This document shows, piece after piece, positions 38,356 through 47,527 of a stretch of 64,000 nucleotides of DNA. Numbering within the stretch: the stretch's first letter is position 1; each line of letters starts with the position of its first letter. Origin of the DNA: Mycobacterium sp. Aquia_216 (GTDB taxonomy: Bacteria > Actinomycetota > Actinomycetes > Mycobacteriales > Mycobacteriaceae); assembly GCF_026723865.1 (NCBI RefSeq), contig NZ_CP113529.1:1-64000 (forward strand), in the 5' to 3' direction. The position numbers were made by a program, and so were the translations under genes. The notes under the pieces were generated by a model that saw only the letters and a list, made by a program, of their open reading frames with translations, searched no databases and was not told the origin of the DNA.

Positions 38356-39738
38356 ATGACGCTGTTCGATTTGCTTCCGTCGCTTCGGCACGGTTTGCAC
38401 CCGCACCTCGACAGCGCAATCTGGCCATCGAGTGCTGCCCACGACGATCTGGGCCAGCTGTGCGTCGGCGGGGTGGCCGTCACCGAGATCGCGGCCGAGT
38501 TCGGCACGCCTGCCTACCTGGTGGATGAACACGAATTTCGGGCCCGGATCCGTCACTATCGTGCCGCGCTTCCCGGGGTCGAGCTGGTCTACGCGTGCAA
38601 GGCACTGCTGAGCACCGCCGTGGCCGAATGGGCAACCGCCGAAGGCGCCGGCCTGAACGTCTGCTCGGCCGGCGAACTGGCCACCGCATTGGCAGCCGAG
38701 GTGCCGCCGTCGCGGATCGTCCTGCACGGCAATGCCAAGACCGCCGGCGAACTGCACGATGCGGTCGACGCCGGGGTGGGCCGCATCGTCATCGATTCCC
38801 CGAACGCGATCGCGCTGCTTGCCACGCAGGTGCGTCGCCGCCAAAGCGTGCTGGTCCGGGTGATTCCCGACATCGAAGCCCCCGGCCAGCACGGGGCCGG
38901 CTTCGGCTTCACCGTGGCGGACGGGCAGGCGGCCGGTGCAGTCAGGCGTGTTCTGGATCAGCCCTGGCTGGACCTGGTCGGGTTGCACTGCCACCTCGGC
39001 TCGCGGCTCACCGACCCGGGGCGATACGGCTCGGCGATCCGGCAGTTGGTGGCCCTGATGGCTGAGGTGCGCGACCACCATGGCGTCGTGCTCAGCCAGC
39101 TCGACCTCGGCGGCGGGCACGGGGTTCCGTACGTTTCCGGCGATCCCGAATTCAGCCCGTCGACGCTCGCCGCGGTCATCGACTCCGCGCTTCGATCCGC
39201 TTGTGCCGACTACACCTATCCCCGCCCGCAGATCGTGATCGAGCCGGGCCGAGCGATCGCCGCGCGCGCGGGAATCACGCTGTACCGGGTGATCGCCGTC
39301 AAGCACCAGCCCAACGGGCGCACCTACGTCGTCGTTGACGGCGGCATGGTCGATAACCCGCAGGAGGGCACGCACGGTGTGAAATACACAGCGGCACTGG
39401 CTAACCGGCATGTACCGACCACAACGGCGCCTGTCACGATCGTGGGCCGGCAATGCGAAGCCGGGGAAGAGATCGCCCGCGACGTCGAGCTACCCACCGA
39501 CATTCACGCCGGCGATCTACTGGCGGTGGCTTGCACTGGCGCCTATCACTATTCGATGGGATCCGCCTGCAACTTGGTGGGGCGTCCGCCACTGATCGCC
39601 GTTGCCGACGGCCGGACGCGCGCACTGGTGCGCCGAGAAACCGTCGCTGACCTGCTCGCTCGCGACTGTGACTGGTCTCACCCACCGCAGCGTGCAGGTT
39701 CCGTCACAATGGATATCGACAACGCGAGTGGGGAATAG
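38356..39738 (+). CDS. Diaminopimelate/ornithine-decarboxylase-family PLP enzyme (LysA paralogue)
   Basis: A 460-residue alanine-racemase-fold decarboxylase. The Schiff-base lysine is in LVYACKALLS; LVGLHCHLGSRL and IEPGRAIAARAG bind the PLP phosphate. The cysteine motif reads GRQCEAGEE where DapDC usually has Cys-Glu-Ser, and the C-terminal tyrosine loop reads YHYSMGSACNLVGRPP instead of the usual Asn-Tyr-Asn. These changes suggest a paralogue with another substrate rather than the housekeeping lysine enzyme. It lies directly before a rhomboid-like gene (two bases apart), implying co-expression. Confidence 0.85.
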   Translation: MTLFDLLPSLRHGLHPHLDSAIWPSSAAHDDLGQLCVGGVAVTEIAAEFGTPAYLVDEHEFRARIRHYRAALPGVELVYACKALLSTAVAEWATAEGAGLNVCSAGELATALAAEVPPSRIVLHGNAKTAGELHDAVDAGVGRIVIDSPNAIALLATQVRRRQSVLVRVIPDIEAPGQHGAGFGFTVADGQAAGAVRRVLDQPWLDLVGLHCHLGSRLTDPGRYGSAIRQLVALMAEVRDHHGVVLSQLDLGGGHGVPYVSGDPEFSPSTLAAVIDSALRSACADYTYPRPQIVIEPGRAIAARAGITLYRVIAVKHQPNGRTYVVVDGGMVDNPQEGTHGVKYTAALANRHVPTTTAPVTIVGRQCEAGEEIARDVELPTDIHAGDLLAVACTGAYHYSMGSACNLVGRPPLIAVADGRTRALVRRETVADLLARDCDWSHPPQRAGSVTMDIDNASGE

Positions 39739-39740
39739 GC

Positions 39741-40652
39741 ATGTTTGACACGGCTGTTGACCGGCGCCGCGACCATTGGCCGCACATCGCGACCCGGACC
39801 GCTCACGAAGGTGTAGCCGAAGTGCCTCGCGTTGAAAATCGTTGGAAGGCGATGAGTTCGCGGGTCCTGTCCGTAGCGGCGTGGTTGCCCGCCACCATCG
39901 TGTACGCGGTCATGCTGCTCGGAGTGTCGTTGCTGCTGAAAGCGCTCGGTACGCACGCGCATGACGTGGCGGTGCGCGAGATGAGCACCAACTTGCACAA
40001 TCTGGCCCACGGCCACGTGGTCACGTTGGTCGGCAGCGCGTTCGTCAGCGACGGAGGCCATGTGCTGCTTTGGCTACCTGGCCTGGTGTGCTTGCTAGCG
40101 CTGGGTGAATTGATTTGGCGCAGTGCGGGTTTGGTCGTCGCGTTCGCGTTCGGCCATATCGGCGCCACGTTGGTCGTCGCAGTGTGGCTGGCCGCCGCGC
40201 TGAAGGCGGGCTGGCTGCCGATGTCTTTGGCGAACACCACCGACGTGGGGATGAGTTACGGCGCAGTGTGTGTTCTGGGGGCCCTCACCGCGTCGATACC
40301 CTCGCGTTGGCGACCGGCTTGGATCGGTTGGTGGCTCGGCAACGCCATCGCCGCAGCCTTGACCGCAGAGTTCACCGCCATCGGTCACGTGGTTGCGCTG
40401 CTGCTCGGCATCGCTTTGTCCTTCCGATTGCGCTCGATCCTGCACTGGACACTTCTCCACTCGGCTTTGCTCGTGATCGGGTCCGCGTTCGGCTACATGG
40501 TGCTGTGCGGACCAGCGGGACCCGCGCCGGTGGCCGGCGCCGCAGGTGCGCTGATCGCGCTCGTGGCCGCCTGGGTATTGCGGCCACGCGACAACGCAAC
40601 CCAAGCGTTGGCGGGCCAGCCGGGATTTGTGCCGCAGCCGGCACAGTCGTAG
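39741..40652 (+). CDS. Rhomboid-like intramembrane protease family protein
   Basis: 303 residues with about six hydrophobic helices after a 40-residue cytosolic N-terminus. The sequence DVGMSYGAVCVLGAL carries the Gly-x-Ser motif, and AIGHVVALLLGIAL supplies a histidine in a later helix, the Ser/His dyad of rhomboids. The helix between loops is GLVVAFAFGHIGATLVVAV. Many actinobacterial rhomboid-like proteins of this type keep both residues. Two bases separate it from the decarboxylase gene. Substrate unknown. A shorter start at 39853 is possible. Confidence 0.75.
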   Translation: MFDTAVDRRRDHWPHIATRTAHEGVAEVPRVENRWKAMSSRVLSVAAWLPATIVYAVMLLGVSLLLKALGTHAHDVAVREMSTNLHNLAHGHVVTLVGSAFVSDGGHVLLWLPGLVCLLALGELIWRSAGLVVAFAFGHIGATLVVAVWLAAALKAGWLPMSLANTTDVGMSYGAVCVLGALTASIPSRWRPAWIGWWLGNAIAAALTAEFTAIGHVVALLLGIALSFRLRSILHWTLLHSALLVIGSAFGYMVLCGPAGPAPVAGAAGALIALVAAWVLRPRDNATQALAGQPGFVPQPAQS

Positions 40653-40803
40653 TCAGTCAGCCGGCGACTCGCCCCGCGCCGCTTACCATTCCGTACGCCT
40701 CCATGCGCGACGATTCGACGTCAGAATGCCAGACGGCGCGCGGGTGGCTGGTAATTGCTGCGATTAATCGTTGTCCGGATGCGCGCCAACGACACGCCGT
40801 CAT

Positions 40804-41844
40804 TCAATCCGACTTGTTTTTCCGGGTCAGATCGGTGTCCCGACTTGGCTGTACGCGTTTCGGCTCGCCGGGCATTTTGGGATAATTCGGCGGATAGGGC
40901 ATATCGCCCAGGCCGCGCTCCTCGTCGGCCTCGACCATCTCCAGCAATGGCGTCAGCGAATGGGCCACGTCGTCCATACCGGCCCATGGATCGTCGCGAA
41001 CTTGGACCAGGTCCCGCACGGTCGCCATCGTGTAATCGTCGGGCTCCGCGCCGACTAACTCATCCCACGTCAATGGCGTCGACACGGTCGCGATCGGCGT
41101 GCGGCGCACCGAGTAGGGCGAGGCCATGGTGCGGTCTCGAGCGTTTTGGTTGAAGTCGATGAAGATGCGCTCGCCGCGTTCCTCCTTCCACCACGACGTG
41201 GTCACCGCGTCCGGCGCGCGGCGTTCGACCTCGCGCGCCAGCGCGATGCCCGCCCGGCGCACCGCGATGAAGTCCCAGTCGGTGGCGATCCGGAGAAACA
41301 CATGAATCCCGCGCCCCCCTGATGTCTTGGGATAGCCGACGAGCCCGAGCTCATCGAGCAACGGCCGTAGCACGTCGACCGCAACGGAGCGCGCCTGCTC
41401 GAAACCGACGCCGGGCTGGGGGTCGAGATCGATGCGCAGCTCGTCGGGGTGCTCGGTGTCGGGACAGCGAACCTGCCACGGATGCAGCGTGACCGTGCCC
41501 ATCTGCGCCGCCCACACGATCGCCGCCGGGTGAGTGACCATCAACGCGTCGGCGGTTCGTCCCGACGGGAAGGCGATCCGGCACGTCTCCAGATAGTCGG
41601 GATGATGCTGCGGAATCCGCTTCTGGTAGATCTCCTCGCCGTCGATGCCGTCCGGAAAGCGCTGCAGATGGGTGGGCCGGTTGCGCAGCGCGTCCAGCAT
41701 CGGACCGCCGGCCACCGCGAGGTAGTACTCGGCGAGCCGTCGCTTGGTGCCATTCGACCCGAGCTTCGGGAAGTACACCTTGTCCGGGTTGGAGAGTCGT
41801 ACCGAGACCCCGTCGACGTCGAGCTCTTCCGCTTCCGCAGCCAT
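40804..41844 (-). CDS. LigD-type primase-polymerase domain protein (Rv3730c type)
   Basis: 346 residues from the ATG at 41844, the length I recall for Rv3730c. LTHPAAIVWAAQMGTVTLHPW and DELRIDLDPQPGVGFEQ contain the catalytic aspartates of archaeo-eukaryotic primase-type polymerases; TSGGRGIHVFLRI is the sugar/triphosphate loop. Such stand-alone PolDom proteins extend ends with ribonucleotides in non-homologous end joining, with LigC enzymes as partners. It is divergent from ligC with 25 bases between starts. Confidence 0.92.
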   Translation of the reverse strand: MAAEAEELDVDGVSVRLSNPDKVYFPKLGSNGTKRRLAEYYLAVAGGPMLDALRNRPTHLQRFPDGIDGEEIYQKRIPQHHPDYLETCRIAFPSGRTADALMVTHPAAIVWAAQMGTVTLHPWQVRCPDTEHPDELRIDLDPQPGVGFEQARSVAVDVLRPLLDELGLVGYPKTSGGRGIHVFLRIATDWDFIAVRRAGIALAREVERRAPDAVTTSWWKEERGERIFIDFNQNARDRTMASPYSVRRTPIATVSTPLTWDELVGAEPDDYTMATVRDLVQVRDDPWAGMDDVAHSLTPLLEMVEADEERGLGDMPYPPNYPKMPGEPKRVQPSRDTDLTRKNKSD

Positions 41845-41869
41845 GTCTCGATTCCAGCACAATGACCGG

Positions 41870-42934
41870 ATGGAGCTACCCGTCATGCCCCCGGTTTCGC
41901 CGATGCTGGCCAAGTCGGTCAAGGCGATCCCCCCGGACGCCTCCTATGAACCCAAATGGGATGGATTCCGCTCCATCTGTTTCCGGGACGGTGATCAGGT
42001 CGAACTGGGAAGCCGCAACGAGCGGCCGATGACCCGCTATTTCCCCGAGCTGGTGGCGGCGGCGCGGGCCGAGCTGCCGCGACGCTGCGTGATCGACGGT
42101 GAGATCGTGATCGCGACCGAGCACGGCTTGGACTTCGAAGCGCTGCAACAGCGCATTCACCCGGCCGATTCGCGGGTGCGGATGCTCGCCGAGCACACCC
42201 CGGCGTCCTTCATCGCATTCGACCTGCTGGCCCTCGGCGACGAGGACTACACCCGGCGCCCCTTCTGCGAGCGGCGCGCGGCACTCGTCGACACGCTGGC
42301 CGACGCCGGGCCGTCGATTCATGTCACGCCGGCGACCACGGATCTGGACACCGCGCAGCTTTGGTTCGAGGAGTTCGAGGGCGCCGGTCTCGACGGCGTC
42401 ATCGCCAAGCCGCTAGGCATCACGTATCAACCGGACAAGCGCGTCATGTTCAAAATCAAGCACGAGCGCACGGCCGACTGTGTGGTCGCGGGATATCGAG
42501 TACACAAGTCGGGCGGCGACGCGATCGGGTCACTGCTACTCGGGCTCTACCAAGACGACGGCCAGCTCGCATCGGTCGGCGTGATCGGCGCGTTTCCCAT
42601 GACCGAACGGCGGCGACTGTTCACCGAATTGCAGTCGCTGGTAACCACTTTCGATGACCACCCGTGGAGCTGGGCCGCACACGAAGCCGGCGAGCGCACC
42701 CCACGGAAAAACGAGACCTCGCGGTGGAACGCCGGTAAGGATCTCTCGTTCGTGCCGCTGCGGCCCGAGCGGGTCGTCGAGGTCCGCTACGACCACATGG
42801 AAGGTCGACGGTTCCGCCACACCGCCCAGTTCAGCCGCTGGCGTCCCGACCGCGATCCACGCTCATGCACCTACGAACAACTCGAGCAGCCGGTCACCTT
42901 CCGCCTCGGCGACATCGTCCCGGGCCTGGGCTAA
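41870..42934 (+). CDS. ligC: ATP-dependent DNA ligase LigC
   Basis: 354 residues. The adenylation motif is EPKWDGFR with nucleophile Lys29, followed by the usual motifs RCVIDGEIVI, ASFIAFDLLAL, GLDGVIAKPLG and MFKIKHERTADCVVAGY. The C-terminal OB-fold domain ends DIVPGLG. LigC seals nicks with ATP and works in a LigD-independent end-joining or base-excision repair route with PrimPol-type partners. The start is the ATG 25 bases from the divergent polymerase-domain gene, so the two promoters share that gap. Orthologue of Rv3731. Confidence 0.95.
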   Translation: MELPVMPPVSPMLAKSVKAIPPDASYEPKWDGFRSICFRDGDQVELGSRNERPMTRYFPELVAAARAELPRRCVIDGEIVIATEHGLDFEALQQRIHPADSRVRMLAEHTPASFIAFDLLALGDEDYTRRPFCERRAALVDTLADAGPSIHVTPATTDLDTAQLWFEEFEGAGLDGVIAKPLGITYQPDKRVMFKIKHERTADCVVAGYRVHKSGGDAIGSLLLGLYQDDGQLASVGVIGAFPMTERRRLFTELQSLVTTFDDHPWSWAAHEAGERTPRKNETSRWNAGKDLSFVPLRPERVVEVRYDHMEGRRFRHTAQFSRWRPDRDPRSCTYEQLEQPVTFRLGDIVPGLG

Positions 42935-43114
42935 ACGGCGGCTGCGCTCCGCAGCTTAGGCGGGGTTCGCTACGCGTTCGGCACCGACGCGCGAGGCCAC
43001 TCGGCGACCTCCATACAGCGTTTGCACAGCGACCTGGAAGCGAAAACCTGTTGCGGCGCCCACCGGGGCGGCGGATTCTGGGTGTCTAGACGGTTAACGG
43101 AAAGAAGTCAACAG

Positions 43115-43432
43115 ATGAACTCAGCGGCATTCATGAAACCCTTGGCCATGGGAATCTTGGCGGCTATCGCGCTTTCATCGGGAGTCGCGACGCCGGTCGC
43201 ACATGCAACTGCGACGGATGACTTCCTCAGACAGGTGCGTGCGAATGGGGTCGGGCTTCACAAATCGGATGCCGCCTTGATTCAGGACGCTCAGGAAGTG
43301 TGCGACATGCTCGACTACCAGGAGTCGGCTTACCAATACCTTGACCAGCACTCCGGTCTAGACGACAAGCAATCCGCCATGTTCGTCATCGCCTCGGTCA
43401 AATACTTCTGCCCGCAGTTAACACCCGGATAG
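43115..43432 (+). CDS. DUF732 secreted protein, copy 1
   Basis: A 105-residue protein with a signal peptide (GILAAIALSSGVATP, probable cleavage after VAHA) and the DUF732 core: ATDDFLRQVRANGVGL, ALIQDAQEVCDMLDYQ and VIASVKYFCPQL. Two cysteines probably form a disulfide. DUF732 proteins are small exported proteins common in mycobacteria, of unknown role. A close paralogue starts 255 bases downstream. Confidence 0.88.
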   Translation: MNSAAFMKPLAMGILAAIALSSGVATPVAHATATDDFLRQVRANGVGLHKSDAALIQDAQEVCDMLDYQESAYQYLDQHSGLDDKQSAMFVIASVKYFCPQLTPG

Positions 43433-43512
43433 GGCCCGATCAGCGGCACACGTTCAGCCCGAGCGCCATCGTGCCGGGCCTTGGATAAAAAGCGGCTAGA
43501 TCAAAAAAGCCG

Positions 43513-43573
43513 ATGACCCACAACCGAGCCTTGCCTTACTGATAGGCAGGCAAATGCCGTCGTGGTGGGTCAT
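43513..43573. repeat. Long inverted repeat between the DUF732 genes
   Basis: ATGACCCAC (43513-43521) and GTGGGTCAT (43565-43573) are exact inverted repeats around an inner TGCCT/AGGCA hairpin. It may terminate the first gene or regulate the second; an A-run precedes it. Confidence 0.5.
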
Positions 43574-43686
43574 AATTCTTTACCGCTTGTTTGGTCCACG
43601 TGCATTGAAGCCGCTTATGGTCTCCCTCCGTATTGACTGGCGGCGGAAGCAGATCCTTGATGGATAGGTCGAAAGGAAGTCAACGA

Positions 43687-44016
43687 ATGAACGCTGCGGC
43701 GGCCGTGCGGAAGCCCCTGGGAATCCTGGCGGCTATCGGGCTCTTGTCGGCGGGAGCGGCCCCGGTCGCGCAGGCAACTCCGACGGATGACTTCCTCCGT
43801 CAGGTACGTGCAAACGGTATCGGGGTCAACGCACCCGATAGCGCCGTGATCCAGGATGCCAAGGAAATATGCGACATGCTCGACTACCAAGAGCAGGCCT
43901 ACCAATACCTCAATCAGCACTCCGGTCTAGACCGCAATCAGTCCGCCTTCTTCATCGCCGCTTCCGTCACCTATTACTGCCCGCAGTTCGCCCCCAAGCT
44001 GGGCCCGGGTCACTAA
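43687..44016 (+). CDS. DUF732 secreted protein, copy 2
   Basis: A 109-residue paralogue of the protein encoded at 43115. It has a signal peptide (KPLGILAAIGLLSAGAAP, cleavage after VAQA), then TPTDDFLRQVRANGIGV, AVIQDAKEICDMLDYQ and SVTYYCPQFAP. Identity to copy 1 is high across the mature core and also in the ribosome-binding region (GAAAGGAAGTCAACGA versus GAAAGAAGTCAACAG), pointing to a recent tandem duplication including the leader. Confidence 0.88.
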   Translation: MNAAAAVRKPLGILAAIGLLSAGAAPVAQATPTDDFLRQVRANGIGVNAPDSAVIQDAKEICDMLDYQEQAYQYLNQHSGLDRNQSAFFIAASVTYYCPQFAPKLGPGH

Positions 44017-44048
44017 AAGCGCAGCGTAGTCCGACTCGCCGCCCGAGA

Positions 44049-45329
44049 TCAGACCGCGACCGTCAGCTCCGATAGCCCGCGCAGCGTGATGTTGGCCTTG
44101 TACTGAGGTTCGCTGTCCAGCCGGGCGTCCGGGAAACGCGCCGCCAGCTCCGACAGGGCAATGCTGGCTTCCATCCGCGCCAGCGGCGCGCCCAGACAGT
44201 AATGCAGTCCACGCCCAAATCCCAAGTGCCGCAATGGTCCCCGATCGGGATCGAAGGTATCGGGTCGATCGAATTCGGCGGGATCGCGGTGCGCCGCGGC
44301 CAGCAGCAACATCATCACGTCACCCTCTGGCACCTTGGCGTCTCCAATTGTCATGTCTTCGAGGGCAATTCGGCCGACCATTTGCACGGGCGGGTCGTAG
44401 CGCAGAGTCTCCTCGATGACCGCGGAGACGCGGTTGGCGTCTTCACGCAATGCCGCCCATTGCGGTGGTTCTCGCAGCAGCGCCAGAATCGCGTTGCCGA
44501 TCAGATTGACCGTCGTCTCGTGACCGGCGACCAGTAACAGCAGGCAGGTCGAGACGATCTCGTCCTCGGTCAGCTGATCACCGGACTCCTCCACCGCGAC
44601 CAGACCGGACATCAAATCGTCGCCGGGTCGCGTACGTCGTCGAGCGATCAAGCCGTGCAGATACTCCCGCAACCACGCCCCGGCATCAAGGCGCTCCTGT
44701 AGACCGTCAGAGGCCGAACCGGTGAACGTGACGAACGGGTCCAGTGATTGTGCGAGTAAGCCTGACGCGTGGCTGAACTGCGACTCGTCGTCGAGGGGCA
44801 CCCCGAGCAGCCGACAGATGACCGCCACCGGTAGCGGATAGGCGAAATCTTCGACGACGTCAAAGCGGCCCTTCGCGGCGATCCCGTCGAGCAATTCGCC
44901 GACCAGGACGCTGATGTCGGGCCGCAGCGCGTTGACCACTTTCGGCGCGAACGCCTTGCTGACCAGCTTGCGCAGCCGCGTGTGATCGGGTGGATCCAGG
45001 AACAGAAAGCCCGGCGGGACTTGTGCGGGCGGCGGCGCGCCGGCGGCGGTGAGTTCCCGGATCTGGGCTTCAACCTGCTCTTGAGCGCGCGTCGACTTCA
45101 TCCGGTCGCTACTCGACGATGGATGCCGCAGGGTGTCGTCGCAATCCCGGTATGTCGAGAAGACGGCGAGGTGCGCGTCGGGCAACAAAATCGGTCCGCG
45201 TTCCCGAATCTGTGCGCCCAGGGGATAGGGATCGGCCCGATTCGCCGGGTCGAGGAATCCAAACAGCAACTTTTGCGATTCGGCGTGGTCGGCCGGTCCG
45301 GGGGGCGGCTGAATCGGCGCAGTCGTCAT
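44049..45329 (-). CDS. Cytochrome P450
   Basis: A 426-residue P450. The I-helix is LLLLVAGHETTVNLIGN, ExxR is EETLRYDPP, and the haem loop is FGRGLHYCLGAPLARME. FLDPPDHTRLRKLVSKAF is typical of bacterial class I P450s. It requires separate redox partners. It is not close to the P450 at 33831. Converges on the DUF732 gene. Substrate unknown. Confidence 0.94.
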   Translation of the reverse strand: MTTAPIQPPPGPADHAESQKLLFGFLDPANRADPYPLGAQIRERGPILLPDAHLAVFSTYRDCDDTLRHPSSSSDRMKSTRAQEQVEAQIRELTAAGAPPPAQVPPGFLFLDPPDHTRLRKLVSKAFAPKVVNALRPDISVLVGELLDGIAAKGRFDVVEDFAYPLPVAVICRLLGVPLDDESQFSHASGLLAQSLDPFVTFTGSASDGLQERLDAGAWLREYLHGLIARRRTRPGDDLMSGLVAVEESGDQLTEDEIVSTCLLLLVAGHETTVNLIGNAILALLREPPQWAALREDANRVSAVIEETLRYDPPVQMVGRIALEDMTIGDAKVPEGDVMMLLLAAAHRDPAEFDRPDTFDPDRGPLRHLGFGRGLHYCLGAPLARMEASIALSELAARFPDARLDSEPQYKANITLRGLSELTVAV

Positions 45330-45443
45330 GCAGACATTGTGCCTGCGGCACTAAAGTCGTGGTTCGAAGTGGGTGACCGCGCAGGCGTCAGCAACTAGCA
45401 TTTGCGGTCGTGGTCTTCGCGGTCCGCAGGCGCGGGCGGCGTC

Positions 45444-45929
45444 CTAACTCCCTTCGGTGAGGCCCGTCAGCTCCGGGTGCGCCATCAGCAAGTCGAGATA
45501 GGGCCGTTGTCCCTTCAGTAATTTGGTGCGCGCCCGGGTCACCGGGAACCATCCGACTCGATCCACTTCGGGAAACTCCCGCACCGTGCCCGAGCCCTTG
45601 GGCCACTCCAGCTCGAAGGTGTTGCTCCTTGCGTCGGTGACGTCGAGGTCGGTGCGGACGGCGAAGGCCGTGACCACCTTGCCACTGGGTTGTTTCAGCA
45701 CGCCCAGGTCGAGGCGCGGCCCGGCCGGAACTGGGAGCCCCAACTCCTCGGCGAACTCACGCTGCGCCGCGGCCCAGGGATCCTCGCCGTCGGTGTACTC
45801 GCCTTTCGGAATCGACCAGGCCCCGTCGTCTTTGCGGACCCAAAACGGGCCGCCCGGATGTGCGAGCAGGACTTCGACGACACCGTCGAAGATCCGGTAC
45901 AACAGCACACCCGCACTGAGCTTGGGCAC
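45444..45929 (-). CDS. NUDIX hydrolase (Rv3733c type)
   Basis: 161 residues from the GTG at 45929. A perfect Nudix box is visible: GEYTDGEDPWAAAQREFAEE followed by LGL, giving the G-x5-E-x7-REuxEExGu pattern that binds the metal and pyrophosphate. AWSIPKGEY is the preceding strand. The family hydrolyses nucleoside diphosphate derivatives; the exact substrate is unknown. It lies five bases after the tgs2 stop on the same strand and is probably co-transcribed, as Rv3733c-Rv3734c are. Confidence 0.9.
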   Translation of the reverse strand: MPKLSAGVLLYRIFDGVVEVLLAHPGGPFWVRKDDGAWSIPKGEYTDGEDPWAAAQREFAEELGLPVPAGPRLDLGVLKQPSGKVVTAFAVRTDLDVTDARSNTFELEWPKGSGTVREFPEVDRVGWFPVTRARTKLLKGQRPYLDLLMAHPELTGLTEGS

Positions 45930-45934
45930 CGCGC

Positions 45935-47290
45935 TCAGACCCCGACGGCGCGTTCCAGGTCTTTGAGCGACGACTCCAAATGCGCGAGCAGTCGCTGCAA
46001 GTGCGGGACGCTGCGCCGGCATCCGACCAGACCGAAATCGAGTTTGTCGGCATTGCTGACCAGGGTGATGTTCAGCGCCTGGCCGTCGAGAATCGCGGAC
46101 AGCGGATAGCTGCCGTCCAGGCGGGCGCCGCCGTAGTACAGCTGCTCACGGGGTCCGGGAACGTTGGAGATGATCAAGTTGAAGGGCGGCGACGTCGACG
46201 TCACCCATCCGGGAACCGCCGCCATCGCCAACGCACTCATGTTCAGCGCGGAAAGCGCCAGAGCCTGGACTCGAGGCAGCTGGGAGAACACCGTCTTGTT
46301 CTTGTACATCGACTCGCTCACGGTTTCCAGCCGCTGGGCGGGATCCTCGATGTCGGTGGCCAGGTTGCACAAGATCGCTCCGACCAGGTTGCCGCCGGCG
46401 TCAGCCTCGTCCTCCCGGCGCAGGCTCACCGGGACCATCGCCAACAGCGGTGTGTCCGGCAGGGCGTCCCGCTCCAGCAGGTAGTAGCGCAAGGCGCCCG
46501 AACACATTGCCAGGACGACATCGTTGAGCGTCACCCCCGCGGCGTTCTTGACGTTCTTGATGCGGTCCACCGACCACGACTGCGCGGCGCAGCGCCGGGC
46601 GCCACCGATCTTGACGTTGAGCATGGTGCGCGGAGCTCCGAACGGCAGCGTGAGTTGCTGTTCGAACAGCGCGGCACGGACTAGCGACACCGTCGACGGT
46701 GCCAGCGCCGCAAGGGATCCCGCCGTATGCATCAGCGAACTCAGAGGCGACGACGCCGCGGACTTGCGCTTGGGTTTGCGCAGGCTCCAGGGCGCCCGAA
46801 TCTCGGTGTCGTCGGGGTCGTTGGACAGTGCGCGTTGCATCAGCTTGAGGGCCGAGACGCCGTCGATAAGGGAGTGGTGCATCTTGGTGTAAATCGCGAA
46901 GCGACCGTCCTTGAGTCCTTCGATCACGTACGCCTCCCACAGCGGGCGGTGGCGATCGAGCAGGCTGCTGTGCAACAACGAGGTCAGCTCGAGCAGATCG
47001 CGGACCCGCCCCGGCGAGGGCAACGCGGAGCGCCGGACGTGATAATCGATGTCGAGGTCCTTGTCATACGACCAGCCGAGATTGGCGATTCCGCCCAAGA
47101 AGGTCGCCGGACGCTTGAGGAAGGTGGGCTGGAAATCCTGCTGGGCGACCAAGCTGTCGTAGAACTCGCGCACAAACTCCACACCGGCGCCCCCGGGGGG
47201 CTCGTACAACGACAGCCCACCGACGTGCATGGGATGCTCACGGGATTCCCCTAGCAGGAATACCGAGTCGGTGGGGCTCATCAGTTCCAT
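45935..47290 (-). CDS. tgs2: Wax ester synthase/diacylglycerol acyltransferase (triacylglycerol synthase)
   Basis: A 451-residue WS/DGAT enzyme. The catalytic motif is MHHSLIDGVSAL (HHxxxDG), preceded by MSPTDSVFLLGESREHPMHV, the family N-terminus. VTLNDVVLAMCSGALRYYL and the C-terminal ISNVPGPREQLYYGGARL are also family signatures. It transfers acyl groups from acyl-CoA to diacylglycerol or alcohols for storage lipid. Gene order with the Nudix gene and ligC matches Rv3734c (tgs2). Confidence 0.93.
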   Translation of the reverse strand: MELMSPTDSVFLLGESREHPMHVGGLSLYEPPGGAGVEFVREFYDSLVAQQDFQPTFLKRPATFLGGIANLGWSYDKDLDIDYHVRRSALPSPGRVRDLLELTSLLHSSLLDRHRPLWEAYVIEGLKDGRFAIYTKMHHSLIDGVSALKLMQRALSNDPDDTEIRAPWSLRKPKRKSAASSPLSSLMHTAGSLAALAPSTVSLVRAALFEQQLTLPFGAPRTMLNVKIGGARRCAAQSWSVDRIKNVKNAAGVTLNDVVLAMCSGALRYYLLERDALPDTPLLAMVPVSLRREDEADAGGNLVGAILCNLATDIEDPAQRLETVSESMYKNKTVFSQLPRVQALALSALNMSALAMAAVPGWVTSTSPPFNLIISNVPGPREQLYYGGARLDGSYPLSAILDGQALNITLVSNADKLDFGLVGCRRSVPHLQRLLAHLESSLKDLERAVGV

Positions 47291-47527
47291 CCCCCAATTA
47301 GACCCCCGCGGTGAAGCAACCCGCTAGCAACCTGCAGGAAAGGTTGCGAGGCAACGAGATCGACGGTCGTTCGATCCCTTGCCGGGAGGGCCGGGCCGGA
47401 GCGGCGATTTTCTTTAGTTCGACCCCTGCCTACGGCAAATACTGCAGACTGCCCTTGACCGGACGGGCCGCAGCGCGGCTTCCCGCTACCGGACTGACCG
47501 AGACGCCGCAAAGGGGACGAGCTTGCG

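Noticed and set aside
38290..39453. Minus-strand frame opposite the decarboxylase
   Set aside because: The plus strand carries the PLP lysine and phosphate motifs; the opposite frame is a shadow.
42935..43114. Gap after ligC as a possible remnant of the gene that follows ligC in M. tuberculosis
   Set aside because: Only short frames without recognisable sequence; nothing supports a remnant.
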